From positions 154,753 to 218,752 of the forward strand of contig NZ_JAUFPN010000197.1 of the NCBI RefSeq assembly GCF_030409335.1: a stretch of DNA of 64,000 nt. Direction: 5' to 3'. The translations under genes were made by a program, and so were the position numbers. Source of the stretch: Paeniroseomonas aquatica (GTDB lineage: Bacteria > Pseudomonadota > Alphaproteobacteria > Acetobacterales > Acetobacteraceae). The first letter of the stretch is position 1; each line of letters opens with the position of its first letter. Shown in pieces: positions 44,507 to 54,066 of the stretch. A model generated the notes under the pieces. It ran no database searches and was not told where the DNA came from. It worked only from the letters and a program-made list of their open reading frames with translations.

Positions 44507-44570
44507 GGTCGGGGTGTCTCCTCGGTTGCCGATGCCTAGCGCCGCCGCGCCGGATCGCCAAGCCGCCGCG

Positions 44571-44684
44571 CTATCGGCGCCCTTGGGTCGCCACGCCGCC
44601 GTGGCCGAGCCAGGCGAGGATCGCCACGGCGGCGAGGAGGCCGGTGCGGAGGATCAGGGCGCGCGGCAGGGGGGGCGGCTGCAT
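44571..44684 (-). CDS. Small hypothetical membrane protein (37 aa)
   Basis: A 37-codon frame reads MQPPPLPRALILRTGLLAAV then AILAWLGHGGVATQGRR: a proline-rich head, one likely membrane helix and a basic tail. It lies between the D-aminoacylase and thiamine-diphosphate enzyme genes, on the same strand as both. No strong ribosome binding site is seen, and chance occurrence is possible. Its layout resembles the 43-residue frame at 3791-3922. Confidence 0.3.
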   Translation of the reverse strand: MQPPPLPRALILRTGLLAAVAILAWLGHGGVATQGRR

Positions 44685-44730
44685 CGTCACCCGCCGGCAC
44701 CGGTGACCGGCGCCGGGCCGGGCGCCAGGC

Positions 44731-46185
44731 TCACGCCCGGTGGCGGCGGATGAGCCGGCCGGGGGCCTCGCCGGTCAGGCCGGTGCCGGCGCGGAAGGTC
44801 GGGACGCCATTGGTCCAGACTTCCTCGATGCCTTCGGATTCCTGCTTCGGGTCCTCGAAGGTCGCGCGGTCGATGACCTTGTGCGGGTCGAACAGCACGA
44901 GGTCGGCATAGGCACCGGCGCGCAGCACGCCGCGATCCTCCATCCCGAACAGCGCCGCGGTGCGGCCGGTCATCTTGTGGATGGCGGTCTCGAGGTCGAA
45001 CAGCCCGAGTTGGCGCGAATAGAGGCCGAGCACCCGGGGGAAGGTGCCCCAGAGGCGGGGATGGGGATGCGCGTCATGCGGGATGCCGTCCGAGCCGATG
45101 ACCGACATCGGATGCGCCATGATGCGGCGGACGTCATCCTCGTCCATCTGGAAGGTGATGGCGCCGGCGGGCATCAGCTTCTCCGCCGCGGCGCGCTGGT
45201 CCATGTTCCAGCCGCGGGCGACCTCGGACAGGTCCTTGCCGGCGAATTCCTGATGCGGCACCGACCAGGTGATGATGACCCGCACGTCGTCCCGCAGCCG
45301 GTCCGGCATCAGCACGGTCGACCCGGCCGGGTAGGGGTACATGTCGTAGGCGACTTCCTGCAGCGCGACCGAGGCCTCCAGCAGCGCCAGGGTCTGCACG
45401 CTGCGGCCGTAGTTCTCCGGCATCGAGCATTTGTGGTGGCTGATCCACACCGGCACACCGAGCCGCTTGCCGATCTTGAGCGTCTCCTCGATCGAGGCGC
45501 AGACGTGGTCGGCCTCGTCCCGCATATGGGTGAAGTACATGCCTCCCGCGGCGCGCAGCGGCTCGGCGACGGCGATCACCTCCTCGGTCGTCGCATGCAT
45601 GTTGGGCTTGTAGTAGAGGCCGGTGGAGAAGCCGGAGGCGCCCTCGGCCAGGGATTCGGCGACGATCTGGCGCATCTGGGCGATCTCGTTGTCCCGCGCC
45701 GGGCGGTAGAGGTCGTCGCCCATGACGCGGTAGCGCAGCGTCTGGTGGCCGACCAGGGCATAGGTATTCACGGCCGCCGGGCTGCGGCGCACCGCCTCGG
45801 CATAATCGCCGAAGCTGCCGAAGCGGAACCAGCCATCCTCCCCCACCAGGTCGAGCGGCGAGACCGGGCGCTTGTCGGTGACCAGAGGGGCGAGCGAGAC
45901 GCCGCAATTGCCGACGACGACGGTGGTGACGCCCTGGCTCGATTTGCAGCGCAGGCATTCGCAGCCCATCAGCACGGCGCGGTCGTCGTGGGTATGGGCG
46001 TCGATGAAGCCCGGGGCCAGCGCCTTGCCCGTGGCGATCACCTCGCGGTCTGCGCTGGCGGCGCCGAGGTCGCCGACCGCGGTGATGCGGTCCCCGGTGA
46101 CGCCGACATCGCCGACGCTGCGGCGGGCGCCGGTGCCGTCGAAGAGGGTGGCATCGCGGATGATGAGGTCGCAGCGGAGGGCCAT
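44731..46185 (-). CDS. N-acyl-D-amino-acid deacylase family amidohydrolase
   Basis: The 484-residue protein belongs to the D-aminoacylase branch of the amidohydrolase superfamily. Metal-site features are DAHTHDD (HxH), the bridging cysteine in VVVGNCGVSLAP, the histidines of WISHHKCSM and the catalytic Asp of VIGSDGIPHDAHPHP. The outer beta-sandwich is made by both ends (DLIIRDATLFDGTGARRS and GAYADLVLFDPHKVIDRAT). It releases D-amino acids or related compounds from N-acyl forms, or acts on N-acyl-dipeptides. It is the first gene of the amide/hydantoin region and divergent from the binding-protein gene at 46342. ATG 46185 has AGGAG about 10 bases upstream. Confidence 0.9.
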   Translation of the reverse strand: MALRCDLIIRDATLFDGTGARRSVGDVGVTGDRITAVGDLGAASADREVIATGKALAPGFIDAHTHDDRAVLMGCECLRCKSSQGVTTVVVGNCGVSLAPLVTDKRPVSPLDLVGEDGWFRFGSFGDYAEAVRRSPAAVNTYALVGHQTLRYRVMGDDLYRPARDNEIAQMRQIVAESLAEGASGFSTGLYYKPNMHATTEEVIAVAEPLRAAGGMYFTHMRDEADHVCASIEETLKIGKRLGVPVWISHHKCSMPENYGRSVQTLALLEASVALQEVAYDMYPYPAGSTVLMPDRLRDDVRVIITWSVPHQEFAGKDLSEVARGWNMDQRAAAEKLMPAGAITFQMDEDDVRRIMAHPMSVIGSDGIPHDAHPHPRLWGTFPRVLGLYSRQLGLFDLETAIHKMTGRTAALFGMEDRGVLRAGAYADLVLFDPHKVIDRATFEDPKQESEGIEEVWTNGVPTFRAGTGLTGEAPGRLIRRHRA

Positions 46186-46311
46186 GCGTCGGGGCTCCTG
46201 GCAAGGTGGTCGGGCGGGATCGGTCCGCTGTAGGGTTACCCGGCCGCGCCTGCGGGGGAAAGGCCGCAGCGGATCGCCGCTTGCCATTCCCGCCCGGCCG
46301 AAGGCAGGTAG

Positions 46312-46328
46312 CTCCCCGTCCAAGGGAG
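46312..46328 (+). promoter_or_regulatory. Small hairpin with purine-rich arm before the binding-protein gene
   Basis: CTCCC and GGGAG form a 5-bp stem with a 7-base loop. GGGAG is the nearest ribosome-binding-like sequence before ATG 46342, at 13 bases, which is rather far. Confidence 0.3.
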
Positions 46329-46341
46329 AAAACGAACCATC

Positions 46342-47580
46342 ATGACGCAACTTGACCGCCGCCAACTGCTGGGCGGCCTTGGCGCCGCCGGCGCTTCGCT
46401 CCTGACCGCCGGCGGCGCACGCGCCCAGGCCGCGGCGCCCATCCGCATCGCAGTGCTGGCGGATTTCTCCGGCCCCTACCGGGATACCTCGGGCCCCACC
46501 GCCGTCGCCTGCGTCCAGCAGGCGGTTGAGGACAGCGGCCTGGCCGCGCGCGGGATCGCGGTCGAGGTGATCCAGGGCGACCACCAGAACAAACCGGATG
46601 TCGCCATGGCGATGTCGCGGCAATGGATCGACCAGCGCGGCGTGGACATGATCTGCGAGGTGAACAACTCCTCCATCGCGCTCGCCCTGGCCGGGCTGGT
46701 GCAGGAGAAGAACAAGGTCCAGATGAACAGCGGCGCGTTGAGCGCGGCGATCACCGGGGAGCGCTGCTCGGCCAATACCATCCACTGGACCGCCGATACC
46801 TGGATGCTGGCGAACTCGGTCGGCCAGGCGACGGTGAAGGCCGGCGGCGACAGCTGGTTCCTCATCACCGCCGACTATGCCTTCGGCCACCAGATGGAGC
46901 GCGACCTGACCCGCTTCGTCGGCACCGCCGGCGGCCGCATCGTCGGCGGGACGCGCTTCCCCTTCCCGGGCACGGCGGATTTCTCCTCCTTCCTGCTGCA
47001 GGCGCAGTCGAGCCGGGCGAAGGTCGTGGGGCTGCTGATGGCCGGCGGCGACATGATCAACTGCATCAAGCAGGCCCGCGAATTCGGCGTGACGCGACGG
47101 GCCCGGCTGGTCGGCATCCCGATGTTCGTCACCGACATCCACAGCATGGGCCTCGAGGTGGCGCAGGGGCTGACGGTCTGCGAGACCTTCTACTGGGACA
47201 TGAACGACCGCACCCGCGCTTTCCTTGAGCGGGTGAAGCCCAAGACGCCGGCCAACTACCCGAACCAGGAGCATGCCGGCACCTATTCCGGGGCGCTGCA
47301 CTACCTGAAGGCCGTGGCCGACCTCGGCGCCGAGCGGGCCAGGGCCAGCGGGCTCGAGGTGGTGCAGCGGATGAAGGCGATGCCGACCGACGACGACTGC
47401 TTCGGCCCCGGCCGGGTGCGCGAGGACGGCCGCAAGATCCACCCCGCGCACCTCTTCGAGGTGAAGGCGCCGGGCGAGAGCAAGGGCGCCTGGGACTACT
47501 ACAAGCTGGTCAGCAGCGTCGGCGCGGAGGATGCCTTCCGCCCGATCGGCGAGGGCGGCTGCCCGCTGGTGCGCGGCTGA
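46342..47580 (+). CDS. ABC transporter substrate-binding protein, Leu/Ile/Val (LivJ/UrtA) type
   Basis: The 412-residue protein has a twin-arginine-like signal (DRRQLLGGLGAAGASLLTAG) and the periplasmic-binding type 1 fold: IRIAVLADFSGPYRDTSGPT, VEVIQGDHQNKPDVAMAMSR, and VGLLMAGGDMINCIKQAREF. Family members bind branched-chain amino acids, urea, amides or aromatic acids. No Liv-type permease or ATPase genes are present. The neighbouring D-aminoacylase gene and hydantoinase cluster suggest an amide, hydantoin or amino-acid ligand, as inference. A stem with short loop follows the stop (47586-47616). Confidence 0.88.
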   Translation: MTQLDRRQLLGGLGAAGASLLTAGGARAQAAAPIRIAVLADFSGPYRDTSGPTAVACVQQAVEDSGLAARGIAVEVIQGDHQNKPDVAMAMSRQWIDQRGVDMICEVNNSSIALALAGLVQEKNKVQMNSGALSAAITGERCSANTIHWTADTWMLANSVGQATVKAGGDSWFLITADYAFGHQMERDLTRFVGTAGGRIVGGTRFPFPGTADFSSFLLQAQSSRAKVVGLLMAGGDMINCIKQAREFGVTRRARLVGIPMFVTDIHSMGLEVAQGLTVCETFYWDMNDRTRAFLERVKPKTPANYPNQEHAGTYSGALHYLKAVADLGAERARASGLEVVQRMKAMPTDDDCFGPGRVREDGRKIHPAHLFEVKAPGESKGAWDYYKLVSSVGAEDAFRPIGEGGCPLVRG

Positions 47581-47585
47581 GGGCA

Positions 47586-47638
47586 GCGGGCGGCGGGCGT
47601 CCCGCCGCCAGCCCGCTTGCCCGGCACCCCCGCCGGGC
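47586..47638 (+). terminator. Two GC hairpins after the binding-protein gene
   Basis: CGGCGGG-CGT-CCCGCCG (47591-47607), extended by GCGGG/CCCGC flanks, is followed by GCCCGGC-N6-GCCGGGC (47619-47638). They lie between the binding-protein and serine-hydrolase genes and may attenuate read-through. No T-tract. Confidence 0.4.
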
Positions 47639-47688
47639 GCAGCATCATGCCCGGCGGGGCGCAGACCCGGCCAGGAGAGGAGACGTCC

Positions 47689-49008
47689 ATGAGCACCACC
47701 AACCTCGGTCGGCGCCCGGCCTTCGCCGGCGCTATGGCCGGCCTGGCCACCGCCGCGTTGCCGGCCGCGGCGCAGACCGCCCTGCCACGGCCGCCGGGCG
47801 CCATGCCGCCGAGTCCCTTGGTCCGCGGCTTCGCGCGCGACCGCCTGGCCCGCATCGCCGGCGTCATGCAGGCCGAGGCCGAGCGCGGCTCCTTCCCCGG
47901 TGCCGTCACGCTGATCGCCCGCCAGGGCGAGATCATCCATCACGAAGCGCATGGCCACCAGGATGCGGCGAAGACGAAGCGCATGGCGCGGGATTCGATC
48001 TTCCTTCAGGCCTCCATGACCAAGCCGCTGGTCTCGACCCTGGCGATGATGCTGGTCGAGGAAGGCCGCATGAAGCTCGACGACCCGATCGCCGGCGTGC
48101 TGCCCGAACTGCGCGACCTGAAGGTGGAGGTGACGCGCGACGGCCAGACGGAGCTGGTGGCGCCAAGCCGGGCACCGACCATCCACGACATGCTGCGGCA
48201 TACCGCCGGCTTCGTCTATTCCAACGCGGCACCCTCGCCGGCCATCAAGTCGGCCTATGAGGAGAACAACATCGAGGCGGGGCGCGAGGCGATCACCGGC
48301 GACGAGATGCTGAAGCGGCTCGGCACCATCCCGCTCGCCTTCCAGCCTGGTACGACATTCTTTTACTCCATCGCGGTCGACGTGCTGGGGCTGCTGGTGC
48401 AGCGGGTGGCCGGCAAGCGGCTGGATGCGGCGCTGGAGGAACGGCTGCTGGGCCCCCTCGGCATGCGGGATACGGGGTGGTTCGTGCCGGAGGCGAAGCG
48501 GGCAAGGCTGGCCGAAGCGCCGGACAGCGACCCGCAGAAGGAAAGCATGTGGCGCGCCTATCGCATCCTGAGCGATGAGCGGGAGACGAGCTACCTCAAG
48601 GGCGGCGCCGGGCTGGTCTCGACCGCCGCCGACTACGCCCGCTTCGCCCTGATGATGGGCAACAATGGCACGCTGGACGGGCGGCGCTACCTGGCGGCGC
48701 CGGTGGTCAACTTCATGCAGACCAACCATACGGTCGGGATGGCGGGCAGCCCGATGGCCTCGACCGGGCCGGGCTATGGCTTCGGCCTGGGCTTCGCGGT
48801 GCGGCTGGCCGATGGCATGGGCACCGCGCCGGGCAGCGCCGGGGATGCGATGTGGGCCGGCGCCTGGGGCACCAGCTTCACCATCGACCGGGCCGAGGGG
48901 CTGGTGGCGATCCTGATGGCGCAGGGGCCGAGCAACCGGGTCAGGACCCGGATGATCTGGAAGAACCTGGTCTATGGGGCGATGGTGGAGAGCCTGCGGC
49001 GGGGGTGA
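47689..49008 (+). CDS. Exported serine hydrolase of the beta-lactamase/esterase (class C) family
   Basis: The 439-residue protein has an N-terminal export signal (GRRPAFAGAMAGLATAALPA). The catalytic SxxK is SMTK in IFLQASMTKPLVSTLAMM, and the tyrosine motif is FYSIAVDVLG (Tyr-Ser, as in EstB-like esterases). A late GAWGTSFTID stands where KTG would be (here WGT). It is therefore more likely a periplasmic esterase, amidase or D-aminopeptidase than a true beta-lactamase. GGAGAGGAG lies upstream of ATG 47689. It follows the binding-protein gene in the same direction and faces a convergent metallo-hydrolase gene. Confidence 0.87.
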   Translation: MSTTNLGRRPAFAGAMAGLATAALPAAAQTALPRPPGAMPPSPLVRGFARDRLARIAGVMQAEAERGSFPGAVTLIARQGEIIHHEAHGHQDAAKTKRMARDSIFLQASMTKPLVSTLAMMLVEEGRMKLDDPIAGVLPELRDLKVEVTRDGQTELVAPSRAPTIHDMLRHTAGFVYSNAAPSPAIKSAYEENNIEAGREAITGDEMLKRLGTIPLAFQPGTTFFYSIAVDVLGLLVQRVAGKRLDAALEERLLGPLGMRDTGWFVPEAKRARLAEAPDSDPQKESMWRAYRILSDERETSYLKGGAGLVSTAADYARFALMMGNNGTLDGRRYLAAPVVNFMQTNHTVGMAGSPMASTGPGYGFGLGFAVRLADGMGTAPGSAGDAMWAGAWGTSFTIDRAEGLVAILMAQGPSNRVRTRMIWKNLVYGAMVESLRRG

Positions 49009-49053
49009 TGACGCAGCAGGCACATGTTTGGCAGCTATGCCTCCATCGCCGGT

Positions 49054-50175
49054 TCAGACGCCGAAGCTGAACCGGCTGCCGGTGGTGCAGAGCACCAGAG
49101 CCTGCGGGATTTCGCGCTTCGCAGTCTCGAGGAAATTCGGGCCGCTGCAGTGCATGGGGAAGACGTGGTCCACATCCATCGTCTTGAGCTCGGCCATGAT
49201 GCTGTCGAGATAGGGCTGCGGCGCCGGCGCCAGGTGGAAGCCCCCGATCAGCGCATGCACCTTTTCGATACCGGTCACTGCCCGGGCGCGGCGGATGGTG
49301 TTGAGCAGGCCGCCATGGCCGCAGGAGGTGACGACCACCAAGCCTCGGTCGCGCAGGTTGAAACAGGTGCCATGCTCGTGCAGGTGCTGGTCGGGAAGCG
49401 GCTGCCCGCCAAGCTCGGCCGGGGTGAAATGATGGCCGGCGTATTGGGCCGGATCACAGCCGAGGCCATCCTGCTGGCCAAAGACAACATAGCTGTTCGG
49501 CAGGACGCGTTCCTGGCTGACCCTCGGCACCGCACCCGTGGTGAAGGCATGGCCTTCGATCACCTGCGGGTCTTCCGAGAGCATCGGCCGGATGCGAGCG
49601 GCGGCCAGGGCTGGCCGGTCCAGCCGGCCGAAGGTGCTGAAGGCGCCGTTTCCGGCTGCGATCATCCTTTGGCAGAAGGCGTCCTCCCCACCGAGATAGA
49701 GGCGCATATCCTCCTTCATGCGCGGGCGGTGCCGCTCGAGGAAACCGTCCAGGCCGCCGAAATGGTCGAGATGCCCATGGCTCAGGATCAGCGCGTCGAG
49801 TGTTGCCGGATCGAGGCCGAGCAGCTCGAGATTGTTGTTCAGCGTCTCCCCGGTCCAGCCGAAATCGAGCAGGAACCGCTTCTGCTCCGTCCCGCACATT
49901 GATGTCATCCAGAGCGAAAGGCCCCATTCGCTCCGCAATGCCCGGCGCTCGTTGCGGCCACCCTGCCCGCGTACCCGCTCGATCCGCACCCCCGGCACCT
50001 GGGCGCCGCTGATGAAGATGTCGTGGTTGCCATCGGTGACCACCTGGATCGTGAGGCTGTCCACCACCGGGGCGGCGATGCGGGGCGTTGTCGCCCCGGC
50101 CGCATCCCGGGCGAAACCGACGCAAGCCAGTGCTGCGCTGGCACGGACTAGGTCGCGGCGCGAAATCGCAATCAT
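49054..50175 (-). CDS. Tat-exported metallo-beta-lactamase-fold hydrolase (FtsP-less, DHPS-like group)
   Basis: The 373-residue protein has a clear twin-arginine signal (ISRRDLVRASAALACVGFA), so it is exported folded. The metal motif is ALILSHGHLDHFGGLDGF, with further ligands in SCGHGG and MHCSGPNF. This later His arrangement is that of the group annotated as 7,8-dihydropterin-6-methyl-ribofuranosyl-aminobenzene phosphate synthase-like, a label that rarely reflects function in bacteria. The substrate is unknown. It lies after the HyuB gene on the same strand with a 148-base gap, so it may belong to the same regulon. Confidence 0.8.
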   Translation of the reverse strand: MIAISRRDLVRASAALACVGFARDAAGATTPRIAAPVVDSLTIQVVTDGNHDIFISGAQVPGVRIERVRGQGGRNERRALRSEWGLSLWMTSMCGTEQKRFLLDFGWTGETLNNNLELLGLDPATLDALILSHGHLDHFGGLDGFLERHRPRMKEDMRLYLGGEDAFCQRMIAAGNGAFSTFGRLDRPALAAARIRPMLSEDPQVIEGHAFTTGAVPRVSQERVLPNSYVVFGQQDGLGCDPAQYAGHHFTPAELGGQPLPDQHLHEHGTCFNLRDRGLVVVTSCGHGGLLNTIRRARAVTGIEKVHALIGGFHLAPAPQPYLDSIMAELKTMDVDHVFPMHCSGPNFLETAKREIPQALVLCTTGSRFSFGV

Positions 50176-50323
50176 GGACGGGTCTCCCCGGTCTGGTCGA
50201 TCGCCGGGCTATCCGCTGGGGCCCAGCAGTGTTCTCCATGATCCTGCACGAATGCGGCGCGTCGTAACAACAAAGTATCGTTAGACTGGCCGCGCCCGGT
50301 GGTGATGGTTCACGGCGCGGGTG

Positions 50324-51994
50324 TCAGGCATCCACGCCGTAGATGTCGCGGGCGGCAGCCGGGCTCACCAGCCCATCCGCCACGTCGCGCGCCACCAGCG
50401 CCGGGTCGCGTGCCTTGGGGTCGCCCATGCCGCCGCCGCCCGGCAGCTTCAGCAGCAGACGCTTCCCCTTGGGGATGATCTGGAAGCCCTTGGTCCGCAG
50501 CGGCGTGCCATTGGCGTCGTTCAGCCCGACCCAGCCGGCGGCGCCCTCGCCGCCGCCCTCGCGGCCCTTGGGCGGGTTGGCCACGCGGTCGAAGATGGCG
50601 TTCACCGCGAATTCGGCATCGCCCTTGGCGCCGATCTCCATGATCTGGCCGAAGCCGCCGCGGGTGCGGCCGGCGCCGGCGCTGTCGGGGCGCAGCTCCT
50701 TCTTCCAGAAGATCACCGGGGCGACGTTCTCGGTGGCTTCCACCGGCATGGTACGGACGCCCGAGGGGAAGGCGATGCCGTCCAGCCCGTCCTTGGTCGG
50801 GCGCGCGCCGGTGCCGCCGGAGTTGAAGGTGATGATCTCGAAATCCTCGGTCTCGGCATTCTGGCCGGAGACCTGGGAGCCGCCGCGGAGCGGCGGGTTC
50901 CACAGTGCGGAGGAGCCCTCGGCATTGACCCGCGCCGGCACCGCCTGGTGCAGGCAGCCCATCATCAGGTCGGGCAGCAGCTGGCCCACCACATGGCGGA
51001 CGCTGACCGGATAGGGGCGGGGGGCATTCAGGATGCAGCCCTCCGGGATCACCATGTGGAAGGGGCTGAGCGAGGCCCAGTTGTTCGGGACCTCGGGGGC
51101 GACCACGCATTTGATGCCGAAGCAGGAATAGGCCCGGCAATAGGCGGGGGGGACGTTGATGCCGCGGGTCGAGAGGCCGGAGGTGCCGGCGTAGTCGACC
51201 ACGATGCGGTCATCCTGGATGGTCATCGCCGCCTGCAGCGTCACCTCGAACTCGTAGCCGTCCGATCTGATGGAGCCGCTGAAGGTGCCGCGCGGCAGCT
51301 TGGCGATCTCCTCCAGCGTCGCCTGCAGCGAGCTCGAGAAGATGTACTCCGCCAGCGGGTCCAGGCTGTCCATGCTGAACTCGTCCAGCATCTCGACCAG
51401 CCGCTTGGCGCCGGCGTCGTTGCAGGCACACAGGCTGTAGATGTCGCCTTCGAGCTCGACCGGCGTGCGGCTGCCGACGCGGATGAAGTCGAAGAAGGTC
51501 TCGTTCGGCACGTTGCGGTCGAAGCACTTCACGATGGGGATGTAGAGCCCCTCCTCGAAGACGCTGCGGCCCTCAGGACCCATGCCGAGGCCGCCGATGT
51601 CGATGATATGGGCGGTATTGGCGAAGAGGCCGACGATCCGGCCGTTCCGGAAAGCCGGAGTGACCACCGTCAGGTCGTGCAGGTGGCCGGTGCCGAGCCA
51701 GGGGTCGTTGGTGATGTAGTGGTCGCCCGGCTGCATCGTGCTGGCCGGGAATTTGGCCAGGAAATGGCCCACGCTCTCCATCATGGAATTGACGTGGCCG
51801 GGCGTGCCGGTGACGGCCTGGGCCAGCATGCGGCCCTGCAGGTCGAAGATGCCGGCGGAGAGGTCACCGGCTTCGCGCACCGTGGTGCTGAAGGCGGTGC
51901 GGATCATGGTCTGCGCCTGTTCCTCGACCACCGCGATCAGGCGGTTCCACTGGATCTGGCGCTGGATCTTGGCGAGGGCCCCGGTATCTTTCAT
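50324..51994 (-). CDS. Hydantoinase B / oxoprolinase subunit B
   Basis: The 556-residue protein has the HyuB pattern: LIAVVEEQAQTMIRTAFSTT, EAGDLSAGIFDLQGRMLAQA, PGDHYITNDPWLGTGHLHD, and the C-terminal LLLKLPGGGGMGDPKARDP. With HyuA it forms an ATP-dependent enzyme that opens hydantoins or 5-oxoproline, or carboxylates ketones in the related acetone carboxylases. ATG 51994 has AGGAGG 6 bases upstream and begins 2 bases after the HyuA stop, so the pair is tightly coupled. An M20 carbamoylase gene precedes HyuA, which favours the hydantoin route. Confidence 0.9.
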   Translation of the reverse strand: MKDTGALAKIQRQIQWNRLIAVVEEQAQTMIRTAFSTTVREAGDLSAGIFDLQGRMLAQAVTGTPGHVNSMMESVGHFLAKFPASTMQPGDHYITNDPWLGTGHLHDLTVVTPAFRNGRIVGLFANTAHIIDIGGLGMGPEGRSVFEEGLYIPIVKCFDRNVPNETFFDFIRVGSRTPVELEGDIYSLCACNDAGAKRLVEMLDEFSMDSLDPLAEYIFSSSLQATLEEIAKLPRGTFSGSIRSDGYEFEVTLQAAMTIQDDRIVVDYAGTSGLSTRGINVPPAYCRAYSCFGIKCVVAPEVPNNWASLSPFHMVIPEGCILNAPRPYPVSVRHVVGQLLPDLMMGCLHQAVPARVNAEGSSALWNPPLRGGSQVSGQNAETEDFEIITFNSGGTGARPTKDGLDGIAFPSGVRTMPVEATENVAPVIFWKKELRPDSAGAGRTRGGFGQIMEIGAKGDAEFAVNAIFDRVANPPKGREGGGEGAAGWVGLNDANGTPLRTKGFQIIPKGKRLLLKLPGGGGMGDPKARDPALVARDVADGLVSPAAARDIYGVDA

Positions 51995-51996
51995 GC

Positions 51997-54066
51997 TCAA
52001 GCCTCCTGCGTCAGGTCGAGGTAGCCAAGGCCATCCATGCGGCACACCCAGCCGCGGCCCACGAGGGTGCTGGTCTCCGCCTCCGCCACGATGCAGGGGC
52101 CGGGGACGGTGCAGCCGGGCGCCATCTGGCCGCGGTCATAGACCGCCCAGTCCGTCACCTCGCCGCTGGTGGTGTCGCGCACCGCCTGGTAGCGGATCGG
52201 CGCCGGGGAAGGGGCGTCCTCCACCGCGGCGGCGGGTACCACCGGCTCGGCGACGGTCGCCACGGTGACGGCGAAGCTCATGATCTCGACGTCGCTGCCG
52301 GGCACCGGGCGGTCGTAGAAGCGGGAATACTCGACGTCGTAGAGCGCGCGGATGTCCCGGACATCGGCCTCGGTCAGGTCGCGCGGTGGCAAGGGCACGG
52401 CGATCTCGTGGCCCTGGCCGACGTAGCGCATGTAGGCGATGCGGATCTGGCGGGTCGGCGCCCCGAAGGCGCCCTCTGCGACCACCGCCGCCGCCTCGTT
52501 GGCCATGCCGGCCAGCAGCGCATTCACCGCCGGCACGTCGAAGGACGCGAAGCGCTGATACAGCGACTTCACCACCTCATAGCCGACCGGCGCCCGCAGG
52601 AAGCCGATGGCGCTGCCGACGCCGGCGCCGCTCGGCACCAGCATCCGCTTCACCCCGATCTTCTCCGCGACCCGGTAGCCATGCACCGGTCCGCCGCCAC
52701 CGAAGGCGATGATGGTCCGCCCGCCGAAGCCCTTGCCGCTCTCGATCGCATGCACCCGCGCGGCATTCGACATGTTCTCGTCGACCATCTCGACCACGCC
52801 GAGCGCCGCCATCTCGCCGGAGAGGCCGAGCCTGCCGCCGACCTCGGCGGCGAGGGCATCGCGCGAGGGCTCGGGGTAGAGCCGCAGGTTGCCGCCGGCG
52901 AACAGCAGCGGGTCGTAGCGGCCGAGCGTCAGGTTGGCATCCGTCACCGCCGGCTTGGTGCCGCCGCGGCCGTAGCAGGCCGGGCCCGGATCGGCGCCGG
53001 CACTCTCCGGCCCGACGGTGATCCGCCCCATGCTATCCACCGCGGCGATCGAGCCGCCGCCGGCGCCGATCTCCACCATCTCGATCACCGGGATGCGCAG
53101 CGGCAGGCCGGAGCCCTTCTTGAAGCGGCCGACGCGGGCGACCTCGAAGGTGCGGCTGGCCTGGGGCTGGTAATCGTCGATCAGGCAGATCTTCGCCGTG
53201 GTGCCGCCCATGTCGAAGGAGAGCACCTTGGTCAGCCCGCGCTGCTTGGCCACATGGGCGGAGAAGATGGCACCGCCGGCCGGGCCGCTCTCGACCAGGC
53301 GGATCGGGAAGCGCGCCGCCGTCTCCAGCGTGGTCAGCCCGCCGCCCGAGAGCATCATGAAGAGCGGGCAGCCGAGCCCTGCCTCCCGCAGCCCGACCTC
53401 GAGCCGCTTCAGGTAGCTGGCCATCAGCGGCTGCACATAGGCATTGGCGACCGTCGTGCTGAAGCGCTCCCATTCCCGCATCTCCGGCGAGACCTCGCAG
53501 CTCAGCGAGACCGGCACCCCCGGCCAGAGCCGGCGGATGATGGCGGCCGCCTGCTTCTCATGCGCCGGGTTCACGAAGCCATGCAGGAAGCCGATGGCAA
53601 CGGCCTCGATGCCCTCCGCCTGCATGAAGGCGACGTGGGCCGCGACGGCCGCCTCATCGAGCGGCAGCAGCACGCGGCCGGTATTGTCGAGGCGCTCCGT
53701 CACCGGCAGGCGCCAGCGGCGCGGGACCAGCGGCTGCGCCAGTTCGATGTTCAGGTCGTACTGGTCGTAGCGGCTCTCGTTGCCGAGGGCGAGGACGTCG
53801 CGGAAGCCCTCGGTGGTGATCAGCGCAGTCTTCGCACCCTTGCGCTCGATGACGGCATTGGTCGCAAGCGTCGTGCCATGGATGACCAGGGTGATGTCCG
53901 AGGCGGCGAGGCCAGCATTGGCCAGCACCACGCGGACGCCCTCCAGCACGCCGAGCTCCGGCGCGGCGGGGGTGGTCAGCACCTTGGCGGTCCAGCGCCG
54001 GTCGCCATCCTCGATGGCCAGGTCGGTGAAGGTCCCGCCGATATCGACGGCAAGCTTGGCGCTCAA
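51997..54066 (-). CDS. Hydantoinase A / oxoprolinase subunit A (ATP-dependent)
   Basis: The 689-residue protein has the actin-like ATPase fold of HyuA: KLAVDIGGTFTDLAIEDGDR, the VIHGTTLATNAVIERKGAKT loop, KVLSFDMGGTTAKICLID, and FGGGGPVHGYRVAEKIG. It pairs with HyuB encoded directly downstream. The HyuAB complex hydrolyses hydantoin-type rings at the cost of ATP in the cytoplasm. It overlaps the carbamoylase gene upstream by 4 bases. The order SDR, carbamoylase, HyuA, HyuB forms one transcription unit of about 6 kb. Confidence 0.92.
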   Translation of the reverse strand: MSAKLAVDIGGTFTDLAIEDGDRRWTAKVLTTPAAPELGVLEGVRVVLANAGLAASDITLVIHGTTLATNAVIERKGAKTALITTEGFRDVLALGNESRYDQYDLNIELAQPLVPRRWRLPVTERLDNTGRVLLPLDEAAVAAHVAFMQAEGIEAVAIGFLHGFVNPAHEKQAAAIIRRLWPGVPVSLSCEVSPEMREWERFSTTVANAYVQPLMASYLKRLEVGLREAGLGCPLFMMLSGGGLTTLETAARFPIRLVESGPAGGAIFSAHVAKQRGLTKVLSFDMGGTTAKICLIDDYQPQASRTFEVARVGRFKKGSGLPLRIPVIEMVEIGAGGGSIAAVDSMGRITVGPESAGADPGPACYGRGGTKPAVTDANLTLGRYDPLLFAGGNLRLYPEPSRDALAAEVGGRLGLSGEMAALGVVEMVDENMSNAARVHAIESGKGFGGRTIIAFGGGGPVHGYRVAEKIGVKRMLVPSGAGVGSAIGFLRAPVGYEVVKSLYQRFASFDVPAVNALLAGMANEAAAVVAEGAFGAPTRQIRIAYMRYVGQGHEIAVPLPPRDLTEADVRDIRALYDVEYSRFYDRPVPGSDVEIMSFAVTVATVAEPVVPAAAVEDAPSPAPIRYQAVRDTTSGEVTDWAVYDRGQMAPGCTVPGPCIVAEAETSTLVGRGWVCRMDGLGYLDLTQEA

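Noticed and set aside
44731..49023. A 1430-codon open frame on the minus strand that extends the D-aminoacylase gene by 946 codons
   Set aside because: The extension is antisense to the binding-protein and serine-hydrolase genes, has low-complexity composition typical of GC-rich shadow frames, and the true gene start at 46185 has a ribosome binding site.
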